Positions 29,401 through 38,550 of a stretch of DNA of 64,000 nt are shown here, in pieces. The DNA comes from CAWGJC01 sp965276665 (GTDB lineage Bacteria > Pseudomonadota > Alphaproteobacteria > Acetobacterales > Acetobacteraceae), in assembly GCA_965276665.1 (NCBI GenBank), contig OZ255620.1:1674001-1738000 (forward strand), given 5' to 3'. The notes under the pieces are model-generated. The model searched no databases, was not told where the DNA came from, and saw only the letters and a list, made by a program, of their open reading frames with translations. The position numbers were made by a program, and so were the translations under genes. Positions within the stretch are counted from its first letter, which is position 1. Every line of letters begins with the position of its first letter.

Positions 29401-30777
29401 TCAATCATGCTCGTACCCGTAGACCTCGGGCAGGATGAAGATCGCCGCGAGCAGGCCGATCAATGGGAAGAGCGCCACGAACAATGTCGCATTCGCCTGG
29501 CCGATCGCGGCAAACAGCACGGGAAACAAAAAGATCGACAGGAACGCCGGCAGCTTGACGAACACGTAGGCGAAGCCGCTTGCGGTGCCGCGATATTCCG
29601 GGCGCGCGACCATCGTCGGGATGGTCATGCAGTTCTCGGCATCCCAGTAATGGCCCCAGAGCATCGCCGCGGCGGCGAAGGGCAGGATCTGCACATGGCC
29701 GGTGTAGAGCGCGGCCGCCGCGACCAGCAGTGAGACGAGCACGATCCCGAATCCCGCGATGCTGAGGCCACGCTGGCCGATCTTCGGCGTGATCAGCGGA
29801 CCAACCCAGCCCGAGATCGCGGCAATGACATAGAGTGCGAGGGTGACGAGATTGGTGCCCAGGATGCCGGACACGCCGACCATCACGAACAGCACCGGAA
29901 TATAGAAGGCGAAGGTGGAGAACTCGGTCGATTGCGCGAAGCAGGCGATCCAGCCGAACAGGGTGGCGCGCCAGCGGATCGGATCGCGCCGGATGTCGGC
30001 GAGGAATGCGGTCGGCCGCGGCTTCGTCACCACCGCATCCTCGTCCGGTAGCATGTCGAGCGCATCGCCATACATCTCGCGCGTCACCTGCTTCGCCTCG
30101 CGGAAGCGGCCGTGCCGGATGAGCCACACCGCGGTTTCCGGCAGGTTGTGGCGCATCAGCAGGATGATCGCCGCGGGCAGCGCACCGAGCCCGAGCGTCA
30201 CCCGCCAGATCAGGTCGTGCGGCAGTTCCAGCACCACAAAGACCGCGATCACCGCCAGCGTCATCACCTCGCCGAGCGCGAACATGAACTGCCAGCGATT
30301 GCCCATCACCTCGCGCTCGCCCTTGGGCATCGACTCCATGATGTAGGTGTAGCCGTTGGAGATGTCGCTCCCGAGCGGGATGCCGAGGATGAAGCGGATC
30401 ACCACCAGCGTCAGCATGTTCGGCGAGAAAGCCTGCGCGAGCGCGAAGATGATGAACATCACCATCGTCGAGAGGAACATCACCCGCCGGCCGACCTTGT
30501 CGGACAGCCAGCCGCCGATCAGCGCGCCCACCAACGCGCCGCCCTGCGTGCCCGCCGCCGCCAGCCCCAGCATCGCCGGCGAGGGATGGAAGATGTCGCG
30601 GATGAAGATCAGCACGAAGGCGATCGAGTAGAGATCCCATGCCTCGACCAGGATCGAGGAGATCATCAACCAGCCGATCCGCTGGCCCTTCGGGTTGTAG
30701 TTGGTCACCAGGTACCGGACCGCCTGGTCCATCACCGCTTGCGGAGCATCGGTCGGCACGTCGGGGTTCTCCTGCAT
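29401..30777 (-). CDS. MFS transporter (sugar/aromatic acid porter type)
   Basis: A 458-residue major facilitator with 12 predicted membrane segments. The loop 2-3 motif GGWLSDKVGRRVMF and the loop after helix 6 with LPETAVWLIRHGRFREA are typical of the sugar/metabolite-H+ symporter branch. It lies 42 nt downstream of an enolase-superfamily dehydratase and at the end of the long minus-strand run beginning at 37338, so it likely imports a sugar acid or related compound. The ATG at 30777 follows GGAG-poor sequence and is a moderate-confidence start. It is convergent with the gamma-glutamyltransferase gene. Confidence 0.88.
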   Translation of the reverse strand: MQENPDVPTDAPQAVMDQAVRYLVTNYNPKGQRIGWLMISSILVEAWDLYSIAFVLIFIRDIFHPSPAMLGLAAAGTQGGALVGALIGGWLSDKVGRRVMFLSTMVMFIIFALAQAFSPNMLTLVVIRFILGIPLGSDISNGYTYIMESMPKGEREVMGNRWQFMFALGEVMTLAVIAVFVVLELPHDLIWRVTLGLGALPAAIILLMRHNLPETAVWLIRHGRFREAKQVTREMYGDALDMLPDEDAVVTKPRPTAFLADIRRDPIRWRATLFGWIACFAQSTEFSTFAFYIPVLFVMVGVSGILGTNLVTLALYVIAAISGWVGPLITPKIGQRGLSIAGFGIVLVSLLVAAAALYTGHVQILPFAAAAMLWGHYWDAENCMTIPTMVARPEYRGTASGFAYVFVKLPAFLSIFLFPVLFAAIGQANATLFVALFPLIGLLAAIFILPEVYGYEHD

Positions 30778-30819
30778 GGTCTGGGGCGCGGGGGATCAGG
30801 GCCACGGTCCTGCGCGCGG

Positions 30820-32025
30820 TTAGAGCCTGCTTGTCGTCCGTTCGCAATCCGCCGCGGTCAGCCGCTCGGGCTGCAGACGGGTCCCGAGGCCGGGGCCTTC
30901 GATCGGGTAGACGAATCCGTCGCGGATCGGCGGCAGCGTGGTCATCACCTCGCGGTACCAGCCGCTGGTAAAGGCGCGCACCGTCTCCTGCACCAGCGTG
31001 TTCGGGCAGTTGAGCGAGAGATGCACCGAGGCGGTCAGCACCACCGGGCCGGTGCAGTCATGCGGCGCCACCGGCCGTCCCCAGGCCTCCGCCATCGTCG
31101 CGATCTTCTTCGCCTCGCCGACCCCGCCGCACCAGGAGAGGTCGAGCATCACCACGTCGACCGCATCGGCCTGCAGGAACTCCCGGAAGGCGCGGCGGGT
31201 GGCAAGCGTCTCGCTGGCGCAGACCGGAACGGCGGTGCGCGCGCGCAGATCGGCCAGCAGATCCGCATTGATCATCTTGATCGGATCCTCGACCCAGAAC
31301 GGGTCTATCTCGGCGAGCGCGCGCAGCACGCGCTCGGCCGCCGGCGGTGTCCAGAGCGAGTGGAGCTCCGCCATGATGTCCATCTTGTTGCCGACCGCGG
31401 CGCGGATCTTGCGGAACGGTTCCATCGCGTGGTCGATCTGCGCGGCGGAGATGACGCGGCCCTCGCTCGCTTCCGCCGCGTGATCGAAGGGCCAGATCTT
31501 CATCGCAGTGACGCCTTCCTCGAGCAGGGAATGCGCGAGCTCGTCGGCGCGATGGAGGAAGGCGTCGAGATCCTCGTAAGGGCCGGCGGATGCGGCGGGG
31601 TCGACCCCCCAATTGTCGCTGCGCTGGCCGCTCGCCGAGCGGATGTAGCGATAGCCCGCGCAGGTGTTGTAGATGCGAACCCGGTCGTGCGAGAGCCCGC
31701 CGAGGCATTGCCAGATCGGCTGCCCCGTCGCCTGGCCGAACAGATCCCAGAGCGCGATATCGATGGCCGACGCCGCCCTGATCTCGGCCCCTGTGCCGGA
31801 GAACCCGAGATACCCGTTCTGCAATGTACGCGCGTGCCGATCGATCTGCAGCGCCGGCTTGCCGAGCAGGAGCGGCGCGACGGTCTCGTGGATATGCGCC
31901 TCGACCGCGCGCGGGCCCATGAAGGTCTCGCCCAGCCCGATCAGGCCCTGATCGGTATGGACATGCAGCCAGAGCAAATTGGGGAATTCACCGAGCCGGA
32001 TCGTCTCGATGGCGGTGATCTTCAT
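30820..32025 (-). CDS. Mandelate racemase/enolase-superfamily sugar acid dehydratase
   Basis: A 401-residue enolase-superfamily enzyme. The N-terminal capping domain (MKITAIETIRL) is followed by a TIM barrel with AMKIWPFD, the metal region DIMAELHSLW, VEDPI and the Glu of CASET, and the histidine in APHDCTGPV. The His near the second metal strand and the PHD motif resemble the galactonate/gluconate dehydratase branch. It would dehydrate an aldonic or aldaric acid to a 2-keto-3-deoxy acid. AGAGGAGAGG precedes the ATG. It lies between an Ldh2-type dehydrogenase and an MFS carrier in one minus-strand run. Confidence 0.87.
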   Translation of the reverse strand: MKITAIETIRLGEFPNLLWLHVHTDQGLIGLGETFMGPRAVEAHIHETVAPLLLGKPALQIDRHARTLQNGYLGFSGTGAEIRAASAIDIALWDLFGQATGQPIWQCLGGLSHDRVRIYNTCAGYRYIRSASGQRSDNWGVDPAASAGPYEDLDAFLHRADELAHSLLEEGVTAMKIWPFDHAAEASEGRVISAAQIDHAMEPFRKIRAAVGNKMDIMAELHSLWTPPAAERVLRALAEIDPFWVEDPIKMINADLLADLRARTAVPVCASETLATRRAFREFLQADAVDVVMLDLSWCGGVGEAKKIATMAEAWGRPVAPHDCTGPVVLTASVHLSLNCPNTLVQETVRAFTSGWYREVMTTLPPIRDGFVYPIEGPGLGTRLQPERLTAADCERTTSRL

Positions 32026-32121
32026 CGGTTCGGCCTCTCCTCTGTATCAACGTGCCGGTTTTCGCAGCGGGTTGATCTAGGCCATTCCGGGCGCCGACAG
32101 AAGCGCCCGGGAACGCTGGAG

Positions 32122-33198
32122 TCAGCGCGCCAGCCGGTCGAGCGCCGCTTCTCCCAATCCGAGGCCATGGCCGGCCGCCAGAATGGTCTGCCAGCCTTGA
32201 TCGGAGAGCGGTATGCCGTCCCGCTCGCGCTTGGCGCGCATCCGGCGCTCGGGCTCGCCCGGCACGAGCACCTCCGCGAACCCGGCGGCCGGCGCGGAAC
32301 TGGTGATCGCCTCGCTGACCGCGCTCACGCCTGAGCGGAAATCCTCTGCCTCGGCGAAGCGCCCGATGTCGATGATCACGGCGAGCATGCTGTTCGACAC
32401 ACCGCCCTTCCGCGGTTCGTCCGCCCGCTGGCCACCGGTCAGCACGGCGCCCAGCGCCTCGCACAGCACGGCGAGACCCGACCCCTTATGCTTGCCGCAC
32501 GCGGTCAGCGCGCCGGCATGATGCTCGATGAGCGCGGTGGGATCCGTGGTCGGATTGCCGCCCGCGTCGAGCAGTGCATCCGGGGGCGCCGGAAGCCCTT
32601 TTTCATAGGCGAGCCTCGCCTTGTTGAAGGCGATCGTCGTCGTGGCCATGTCGAGCAGGAACGCGGGTCCTGCGGTTCCCGGTACGGCACCTCCCGGAAC
32701 CGCGGCGCAGAACGGGTTTGTGCCGAGCCGGCCTTCTCGGGATCCGTATGGCGCCTGAAAGGGTTCGTGGTCCGCCACATTGACGAAGCCGATAAAGGCG
32801 CAGTTGCTCTCGGCGCAAAGCTCCGCATAGGCGCCGATCCGTCCCATATGCGCACTGTTGCGCAGACCGAGCGCGCAGGTGCCGAGCGCCCGCGCCCGCT
32901 CGATCCCACGCCGGACAGCCTCCGCCGCCATGCGCGCGCCGAAACCGCGTCGCGCGTCGAAATGCAGGATCGCGCCGAAATCCGATAGCAGGGCGAGCGT
33001 CTGATTGGCAATGACATGCCCGCCCTTGAAGGCGCGCACGTAGCCGGGAAGCACGCCGATCCCGTGGCTGTCATGCCCGGCGAGATTCGATCGGACCAGA
33101 TGGTCGGCGACCTCCCGCGCCTCCTCGGCGGAGCTCCCCATCCGCTCCAGGAACAGCCGCCCGAGCTGCACACCATGCTCCATGGAAACGATCGGCAC
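32122..33198 (-). CDS. Malate/L-lactate dehydrogenase family (Ldh2) NAD(P)H oxidoreductase
   Basis: A 358-residue enzyme of the YlbC/DlgD/ComC family that oxidises or reduces 2-hydroxy/2-keto acids with NAD(P). The catalytic histidine is in GHDSHGIGVLPGYV near residue 45, and the family motif GTNPFCAAVPGG and DMATTTIA are present. The proposed start is GTG 33198 with GGGGGAAA upstream; an ATG at 33183 is the alternative. Gene context suggests reduction of a keto sugar acid such as 2,3-diketogulonate or a keto-deoxy acid. Confidence 0.85.
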   Translation of the reverse strand: MPIVSMEHGVQLGRLFLERMGSSAEEAREVADHLVRSNLAGHDSHGIGVLPGYVRAFKGGHVIANQTLALLSDFGAILHFDARRGFGARMAAEAVRRGIERARALGTCALGLRNSAHMGRIGAYAELCAESNCAFIGFVNVADHEPFQAPYGSREGRLGTNPFCAAVPGGAVPGTAGPAFLLDMATTTIAFNKARLAYEKGLPAPPDALLDAGGNPTTDPTALIEHHAGALTACGKHKGSGLAVLCEALGAVLTGGQRADEPRKGGVSNSMLAVIIDIGRFAEAEDFRSGVSAVSEAITSSAPAAGFAEVLVPGEPERRMRAKRERDGIPLSDQGWQTILAAGHGLGLGEAALDRLAR

Positions 33199-33241
33199 TC
33201 ACTTTCCCCCTGCCTGCTCGCCCGTGCGATCCCGCCCGGCG

Positions 33242-34522
33242 TCAGCTCGATTTCGCAAGCTGCTCGATCTGCTGCTGGCCCCAGCTCACGGCGGCGTCGA
33301 CGGATGAATGGTCGACCAACACCTTCTGCAGCACCTTGGTGAGGATGTTGGCGTCATATACTTTCCCCGCCAGCACGTTCGGCGGACCCGCATAGCCGTC
33401 CATGAATCCGTCCTGCGCCAGCGTCTTGAAATTCTTGAAGGCAGGGTTCGCGGCGAAGAGCGGCATACTGTCGAGCATCGAGGGATAGATCGGCGCCCAG
33501 CGGCCCCCCACCTTGTCGATCACCGCGCGGTAATGGTCAGGCTGATAGAAATAACGCAGCCAATCCTTCGCCAGATCCGCGTGCTTCGATGCCTTCGAGA
33601 CCTGCCAAACCCAGCTGCCGATCGCATTGCCGCGCTTGCCGTCCGGGCCGGGGCCTTTCGGCACGCTCGCCATTACGCTATGCGCGAGCAGCGTCTTGTC
33701 ATTGTCCTGCATCCAGTACCAGACGCTCGGCGGGTTGATGATGAAGGCGGCGCGCCCGGTCTGATAGGCGATGTTGTTGCCGCTATCGTCCCAGGTGAGC
33801 GCCGCACGCGGGATCGTGCGGTCCTTCAGCAGCATGTCCGCGACGAATTGATACGCCGCCTTGACCTGGGGCGTGTCGAAGGTGACGGTCTTGCCGTCCG
33901 CCGCCATCACCTGTCCGCCGAACGACCAGATCATGTTGCGGATCTGCCCCTCGGCGTCATTGGTGTTGCTCACCGTCATGCCGAAGCCGGAGATGCTGGG
34001 GTGCTTGGCCTGGATCAGCTTCGCATCCGCCCGCAGCTCGTCCCATGTGTCCGGCACCGGCTTGCCGACCTCGTCGAGCAGATCCTTGCGCACGAACATC
34101 GGCGCCACATCCACTTCGAGCGGCAGCGCCTCGATCTCGGTGCCGGCCTGACCGGAGGCGAGCTGGTTCTCGAAGATGCCACCGGGCACTTTCCGCATGT
34201 CGGCCAGAACGTCGCCGAGCGGCACCACCAGACCCCGGCCGATATAGTATTGCGCGCGCTGGCTCACCTGCATGTAGGCATCCGGCGGCGCATTGCCCTC
34301 AAAGGCGGCGGCGAGACGATCGTTGAGCACGGTCGCCGGCACCACGACATATTGCGCATCGATATTCCGAGATTTGCCGAAATCCTTTACCATCTGGCCG
34401 ATATAGGCATCGGCATTCTGGTTGAACGCCTGCAGCCCCCAGACCGTGAGATCGGCCGCCCGCGCGCTTCCCGCCGACAGCACGGCGGCGAAGCCAGCCA
34501 GCAAGGCCATTCCGCGATTCAT
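33242..34522 (-). CDS. ABC sugar transporter substrate-binding protein (family 1)
   Basis: A 426-residue periplasmic binding protein of the MalE/UgpB type. A signal peptide spans residues 1-22 (MNRGMALLAGFAAVLSAGS, cleavage after ARA). GGAGGAAAAC sits ideally ahead of the ATG. The two membrane permeases lie directly upstream in the same operon and an Ldh2-type dehydrogenase follows. The sugar or sugar acid bound is unknown, but the uxuA-like gene at the head of the operon suggests a uronate or an oligosaccharide containing one. Confidence 0.92.
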   Translation of the reverse strand: MNRGMALLAGFAAVLSAGSARAADLTVWGLQAFNQNADAYIGQMVKDFGKSRNIDAQYVVVPATVLNDRLAAAFEGNAPPDAYMQVSQRAQYYIGRGLVVPLGDVLADMRKVPGGIFENQLASGQAGTEIEALPLEVDVAPMFVRKDLLDEVGKPVPDTWDELRADAKLIQAKHPSISGFGMTVSNTNDAEGQIRNMIWSFGGQVMAADGKTVTFDTPQVKAAYQFVADMLLKDRTIPRAALTWDDSGNNIAYQTGRAAFIINPPSVWYWMQDNDKTLLAHSVMASVPKGPGPDGKRGNAIGSWVWQVSKASKHADLAKDWLRYFYQPDHYRAVIDKVGGRWAPIYPSMLDSMPLFAANPAFKNFKTLAQDGFMDGYAGPPNVLAGKVYDANILTKVLQKVLVDHSSVDAAVSWGQQQIEQLAKSS

Positions 34523-34563
34523 GTTTTCCTCCCAATTTTCTCGACGCTCGTTTTTGGTGCTGC

Positions 34564-35409
34564 TTATTTGATGCTGCCGCTCGTCAATCCCTCGACCAGA
34601 TAGCGCTGCGCGATCACGTAGATGACGAAGACCGGCGCGATCGCGATCACCGACGCCGCCATGAGCTGGCCCCAGATGAACACGTCGCCCATCATCATGC
34701 CGACCAGCCCCGAGGTGAGCGTGCGTGCCGAGTCGCTGTACACATAGACCAGAGCATAGAGAAACTCGTTCCAGGCCTGGGTGAAGGCGAACAGCGCGAC
34801 GATGACGAGCCCGGGTGCGGCGATCGGCACCAGCACACGGAGCAGAACCTGCAAGCGCCCCGCGCCGTCGATCCGCGCGGCCTCGTCGAGCTCTGCGGGG
34901 ATGCTGCGCAGGTGGCCGATCAGCATCCAGGTGGAGAACGGCACGGTGAAGGTGAGATAGGCCAGCGCCAGCCCGGCGATGCTGTCGATCAGCCCGAGCC
35001 GCTGCAGCACGAGGAAGAGCGGGATGAACAGCAGCGCCGGCGGCAGCAGATAGGCGGCGACGATGCCCCGCGCCACGGTGGCGCGGCCGATAAAGCGGAT
35101 GCGCGTAATCGCATAGGCCCCAAGCGTCCCGATGACGACGGAGAGCACCGTCGTCGCGATCGCGACGATCGCACTGTTGCGCACGAAAAGCGGAAAGCGG
35201 GATTTCAGCAGCACCGCGACATAATTCGCGAGCGTCGGCGCCATCGGCACCAGTGTCGGCGGCAGCGCATAGATCTCCTTCTCGCCCTTCAACGAGGTCA
35301 CGGCGATCCAGTAGACCGGCATCAGCGACCAGGCGAGCAGCAGCAGGATGCCGAGGCCGATCACCAATCCCCGCGCCGATCTGCGGCGGCGCCCGGCGAC
35401 CATCGCCAT
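34564..35409 (-). CDS. ABC sugar transporter permease, MalG type
   Basis: A 281-residue inner-membrane permease with six helices. The EAA loop that docks the ATPase is ELDEAARIDGAGRLQVLLRVLVP. The start ATG at 35409 overlaps the stop of the upstream permease by one base (TGATG), which chooses it over the longer open frame. It pairs with the MalF-type permease and the binding protein. No ATPase gene is present in the operon. Confidence 0.93.
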   Translation of the reverse strand: MAMVAGRRRRSARGLVIGLGILLLLAWSLMPVYWIAVTSLKGEKEIYALPPTLVPMAPTLANYVAVLLKSRFPLFVRNSAIVAIATTVLSVVIGTLGAYAITRIRFIGRATVARGIVAAYLLPPALLFIPLFLVLQRLGLIDSIAGLALAYLTFTVPFSTWMLIGHLRSIPAELDEAARIDGAGRLQVLLRVLVPIAAPGLVIVALFAFTQAWNEFLYALVYVYSDSARTLTSGLVGMMMGDVFIWGQLMAASVIAIAPVFVIYVIAQRYLVEGLTSGSIK

Positions 35410-36302
35410 CAGCGTACCCCCTTCTCGCGCAACATCCGCCGCGTCAGCAGCACGATGATGCCGAGGAAGATCGGCAGCACCGAGACGATCACCGCGGCCC
35501 CCGCCCCGAGCTCGCTGCGCTGCAGACCGTACTGGTAGGCGAGCGTCGGAAGAATCTGCGTGCGGTTCGCCGGGCCGCCGCCGGTCAGCACATAAACGGT
35601 GTTGAAGCTGTTGAACGTCCAGATTGTCGAGAGCATGACCGTGATCGCGATGACGTCGGCGATGGAGGGCAAGGTGACGTTGCGGAACCGCGCCCAGGAT
35701 CCCGCGCCGTCGATCGCCGCCGCCTCGTGCAGCTCGGGGGGGATCGTCATCATCGCGCCGACGAACATCATGATGAAGAACGGCAGGCCCTGCCACACCG
35801 TCGCGAGACCGATGGAGATCATCCCCATCTGCGGATCGGAAAGCCAGTTCACCGGCTGGTCGACCAGGCCGAGCCCGAGCGCCCAGGCATTCACCGCGCC
35901 GGATTGCTCGTCGAGCAGCCAGCGCCAGCCGAGCGCCGCCACCAGGCCGGGGACCGCCCAGGGCAGGAATGCCAGCGCCCGCACGAGATTACGCAAGGGA
36001 AAATCCTGGGTGAGCAGCAGCGCCGCGGCAAGCCCGACCACGAGCTTGGTCAGCACCGCGCCCACGGTCAGCGCGAAGGAATTGATGATTGCGATCAGAT
36101 AAACCGGATCGTGCGCCAGCCGCGCGAAATTCGCGAGCCCGACGAAATGCCCGGCCTTTCCCACCGCACGATCGGTGAAGCTCATCCAGACGCCGTCGAG
36201 CAGCGGATAGGCCGCAAGTCCGACCAGCACGAGAAGCAACGGAAGCAGGAAGAGATAGGCCTGCGCGGTCTGTGACCCCTCGCGCAGAAAATGGCGGCGC
36301 AT
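35409..36302 (-). CDS. ABC sugar transporter permease, MalF/UgpA type
   Basis: A 297-residue permease with six helices and the EAA motif ELHEAAAIDGAGSWARFRNVTLP. I prefer the ATG at 36302 (MRRHFLREGSQTAQ), which places the first helix normally; an open frame to 36401 would overlap the mannonate-dehydratase-like gene and adds no homologous sequence. It is translationally coupled to the MalG-type gene. Confidence 0.9.
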   Translation of the reverse strand: MRRHFLREGSQTAQAYLFLLPLLLVLVGLAAYPLLDGVWMSFTDRAVGKAGHFVGLANFARLAHDPVYLIAIINSFALTVGAVLTKLVVGLAAALLLTQDFPLRNLVRALAFLPWAVPGLVAALGWRWLLDEQSGAVNAWALGLGLVDQPVNWLSDPQMGMISIGLATVWQGLPFFIMMFVGAMMTIPPELHEAAAIDGAGSWARFRNVTLPSIADVIAITVMLSTIWTFNSFNTVYVLTGGGPANRTQILPTLAYQYGLQRSELGAGAAVIVSVLPIFLGIIVLLTRRMLREKGVR

Positions 36303-36354
36303 GATCGGTCGCACAAAGGGAACGGCGAGATCCGCGCCGCTCGCGGGCCGGAGC

Positions 36355-37338
36355 TCACCTGCGCGCGGCACGCATCTTGTCCACGCCCTCGAGCAGGCCA
36401 CGCATGTAGCCGATTGCGAAAAGCCGCCCGAGCGCCTCGTAGCCGGGGCGCGTGTTCGGATCGCCTTCCATCGCCGGCGCGTGGTCCGGGCGGATCGGCC
36501 CGTCGAACCCGATATCGCGATACGCCTCCATGCAGGCGAACATGTCGGTATGACCTTCGTCGTGGAATGTCTCGACGAAATTCTCGGCGGTGCCGCGCAC
36601 GTCGCGGAAATGCGCGAAGGCGATGCGCTCGCCGTAATGGCGGATAAGGTCGGGCACCCGCGTCGGGCTGTCCATCAGACCGAAATTCGCCTGACAGAAG
36701 CAGATCGCGTTCGCCTCGCTCTCGATCATCGCCATCGCCCTGTCGTAATTCTCGGGTTTGCCGAAGATGCGGGAAATGCCCATCACCGGCGAGAGTGGCG
36801 GATCGTCGGGATGCAGCGCCAGCCGCACGCCTGATTTTTCCGCAACCGGCACCACCTTGCGCAGGAAATACTCGAACGTTTCCCACAGCGCATCTTCGGT
36901 GATGCGAAGCCGGTTCGCTCCGGGCGCGCGCGAGGTGAGGTGGTGCTCGTAGCCCGTGACCAGCGCGCCGCCCCGCCCGCGCGTGGTCGTTGAGGTGCGC
37001 GCCCAGGTCAGAAACACCATCCAGCTATAGCAGAGCACCGGAATTTCGAGCGCGCCCATGTTGCGGATGATCTCGCAGAACTGCTCCATCTCGGCCTCGC
37101 GCCCCGCGCCGCCGCTCTTCATCTCGTCCATCGGCACAAGACCTTCGATGCCGGCGAGGTTGAGCCCGGCATCCTCGAAACGTTTCTTCAGCGCGAGCAT
37201 GCTGCCATACTCGTGCAGCCGCCACTCGCTTCCGGGCGGCCCGAGCACGACGGCATGATCGACGCCCATCTGTCGCGCATGCACCCATTTCGGGCCGATC
37301 TGCGTCTCGAGGCACATCGCGAATTTCATGCGGCGCAC
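36355..37338 (-). CDS. Mannonate dehydratase-like protein (UxuA family)
   Basis: A 327-residue TIM-barrel protein of the UxuA/xylose-isomerase-like class, slightly shorter than the usual ~350-395. Family signatures: ALHPDDPP, CFCQANFG, FAHFRDVRG, FHDEGHTDMF and IRPDHAP, which supply the metal-binding Cys/His/Asp set. UxuA dehydrates D-mannonate to 2-keto-3-deoxygluconate in glucuronate breakdown. It heads the operon with the sugar ABC permeases. The start may be ATG 37338 or 37329 (MKFAMCLE); neither has a strong RBS. Confidence 0.87.
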   Translation of the reverse strand: MRRMKFAMCLETQIGPKWVHARQMGVDHAVVLGPPGSEWRLHEYGSMLALKKRFEDAGLNLAGIEGLVPMDEMKSGGAGREAEMEQFCEIIRNMGALEIPVLCYSWMVFLTWARTSTTTRGRGGALVTGYEHHLTSRAPGANRLRITEDALWETFEYFLRKVVPVAEKSGVRLALHPDDPPLSPVMGISRIFGKPENYDRAMAMIESEANAICFCQANFGLMDSPTRVPDLIRHYGERIAFAHFRDVRGTAENFVETFHDEGHTDMFACMEAYRDIGFDGPIRPDHAPAMEGDPNTRPGYEALGRLFAIGYMRGLLEGVDKMRAARR

Positions 37339-37599
37339 GCGCCGGTCGCGAGACGGACCAGAAAGCCTGACTGAATATCGATGGCGCGATGCTGCATCGC
37401 GATCTGTCTCCTTCCCTCGGTGTCGCGCGATGACGACATTCTTGTTGAGTTCAGAAAAGAACTCTTATCGTTTGGCGAAAAACTAGTCTCGTCCCATCCG
37501 ACCCGTCAAGGGCGGGGTGGCGGATTGCGCTCGGCTCGCGCGCCAGATTGCGCCGTGGCCGCATCCCTGGGCGACGCGGTGAAAGCAGAGATCGACCCT
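37339..37599. promoter_or_regulatory. Regulatory gap with 18-bp inverted repeat upstream of the uxuA-like operon
   Basis: 261 nt without a gene. 37430-37500 is strikingly A+T-rich for this genome. It contains the perfect inverted repeat GAGTTC-N6-GAACTC at 37447-37464, about 110 nt upstream of the uxuA-like start, the size and symmetry expected for a GntR- or LacI-type operator. The promoter of the minus-strand operon probably lies here. Confidence 0.5.
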
Positions 37600-38514
37600 T
37601 TAGGCAGCACGCTCGCGCAGCAGGCCCCATGCGCGGAGAATCTGTTCGAGCTCGGATCGCGCGGCGTCCGTCAGCGTGCCGCGTGCGGGCGGCCGCGCGG
37701 GACCGACCGGCATGCCGAGCAGGCGCATCGCCTCCTTCACCACGGTGACGTTGGTGCCGTTGTGCTCGCGCGCGCGCATCGCCTCGAATCCGGCAATGCC
37801 GTCGATCAGCGAACGGGAGCGCGTGAAATCGCCGGCGGCAAGCGCATCACGCACGGAGAGTGACAAAGCGGGGTGCACATTCACCAGCCCCGATGTGAAG
37901 CCGCGCGCGCCCACTGCCGCGAATGGCAGCGCCCAGGCCTCGGCAAGCCCACATAGCCAGAGCAGATCACGCCCCGCGGTGAGTCGCAGCCGCTCGGCCA
38001 GGCGCAGCGGCTCCGGCACCGCGTATTTGATCCCGACGACACGCGGATGCCCGACCAGATCGAGCAGCTCGGCCGCGCTGAAATTATCCTGGCGCATGTA
38101 GAGCACGACCGGCAGCGCGGTCGTATCGGCGACCGCATGGGTGTAGGCCACCACGCCGCCCGGAGAGGCGAACGGATCCGGGACCTGATGGATCATCACC
38201 GCATCGGCGCCGCAGGCGGCCGCGTGCTCCGCCAGGCGCTGCGCGTCGGCGAGCGCGCGCCCGACACCGGCAGTCACCGCGCTCCTGCCGGCATTGGCGG
38301 CGATCGCACGCCGGGCGACGAGTCTGACCTCGTCCATCTCCATCGCGTAGAACTCGCCGGTATTGCCGCCGGTGACGATATTATCGATCCCCGCCCGCGC
38401 GAGCCCGTCCACGACGCGGTCGAGCATCGCCTCGTCGACACGCCCGGCGGCGTTGAACGGCGTGACATGCACGCCGGACACGCCGGTCAGCGCCTTACGG
38501 ATCTGTTCGCTCAT
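37600..38514 (-). CDS. Dihydrodipicolinate synthase/N-acetylneuraminate lyase family protein
   Basis: A 304-residue class I aldolase/dehydratase. The Schiff-base lysine is Lys163 in VVGIKYAV and the catalytic Tyr139 is in LYMRQD. The substrate-carboxylate motif is GGNTGEFYAM rather than GTTGE. In sugar acid operons such proteins are usually 2-keto-3-deoxy sugar acid aldolases or 5-keto-4-deoxyglucarate dehydratases, which is the likely role here rather than lysine synthesis. GGGAGA precedes the ATG. It is the last gene of the operon that starts with the GntR gene at 41408. Confidence 0.87.
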   Translation of the reverse strand: MSEQIRKALTGVSGVHVTPFNAAGRVDEAMLDRVVDGLARAGIDNIVTGGNTGEFYAMEMDEVRLVARRAIAANAGRSAVTAGVGRALADAQRLAEHAAACGADAVMIHQVPDPFASPGGVVAYTHAVADTTALPVVLYMRQDNFSAAELLDLVGHPRVVGIKYAVPEPLRLAERLRLTAGRDLLWLCGLAEAWALPFAAVGARGFTSGLVNVHPALSLSVRDALAAGDFTRSRSLIDGIAGFEAMRAREHNGTNVTVVKEAMRLLGMPVGPARPPARGTLTDAARSELEQILRAWGLLRERAA

Positions 38515-38550
38515 CGAATGTCTCCCGATCTTGCTGCGTCGATGACCGCG

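Noticed and set aside
30812..30829. TAGAGCCTG next to an enolase-superfamily gene stop
   Set aside because: It shares only nine bases with module C and the rest does not match, so I treat it as chance.
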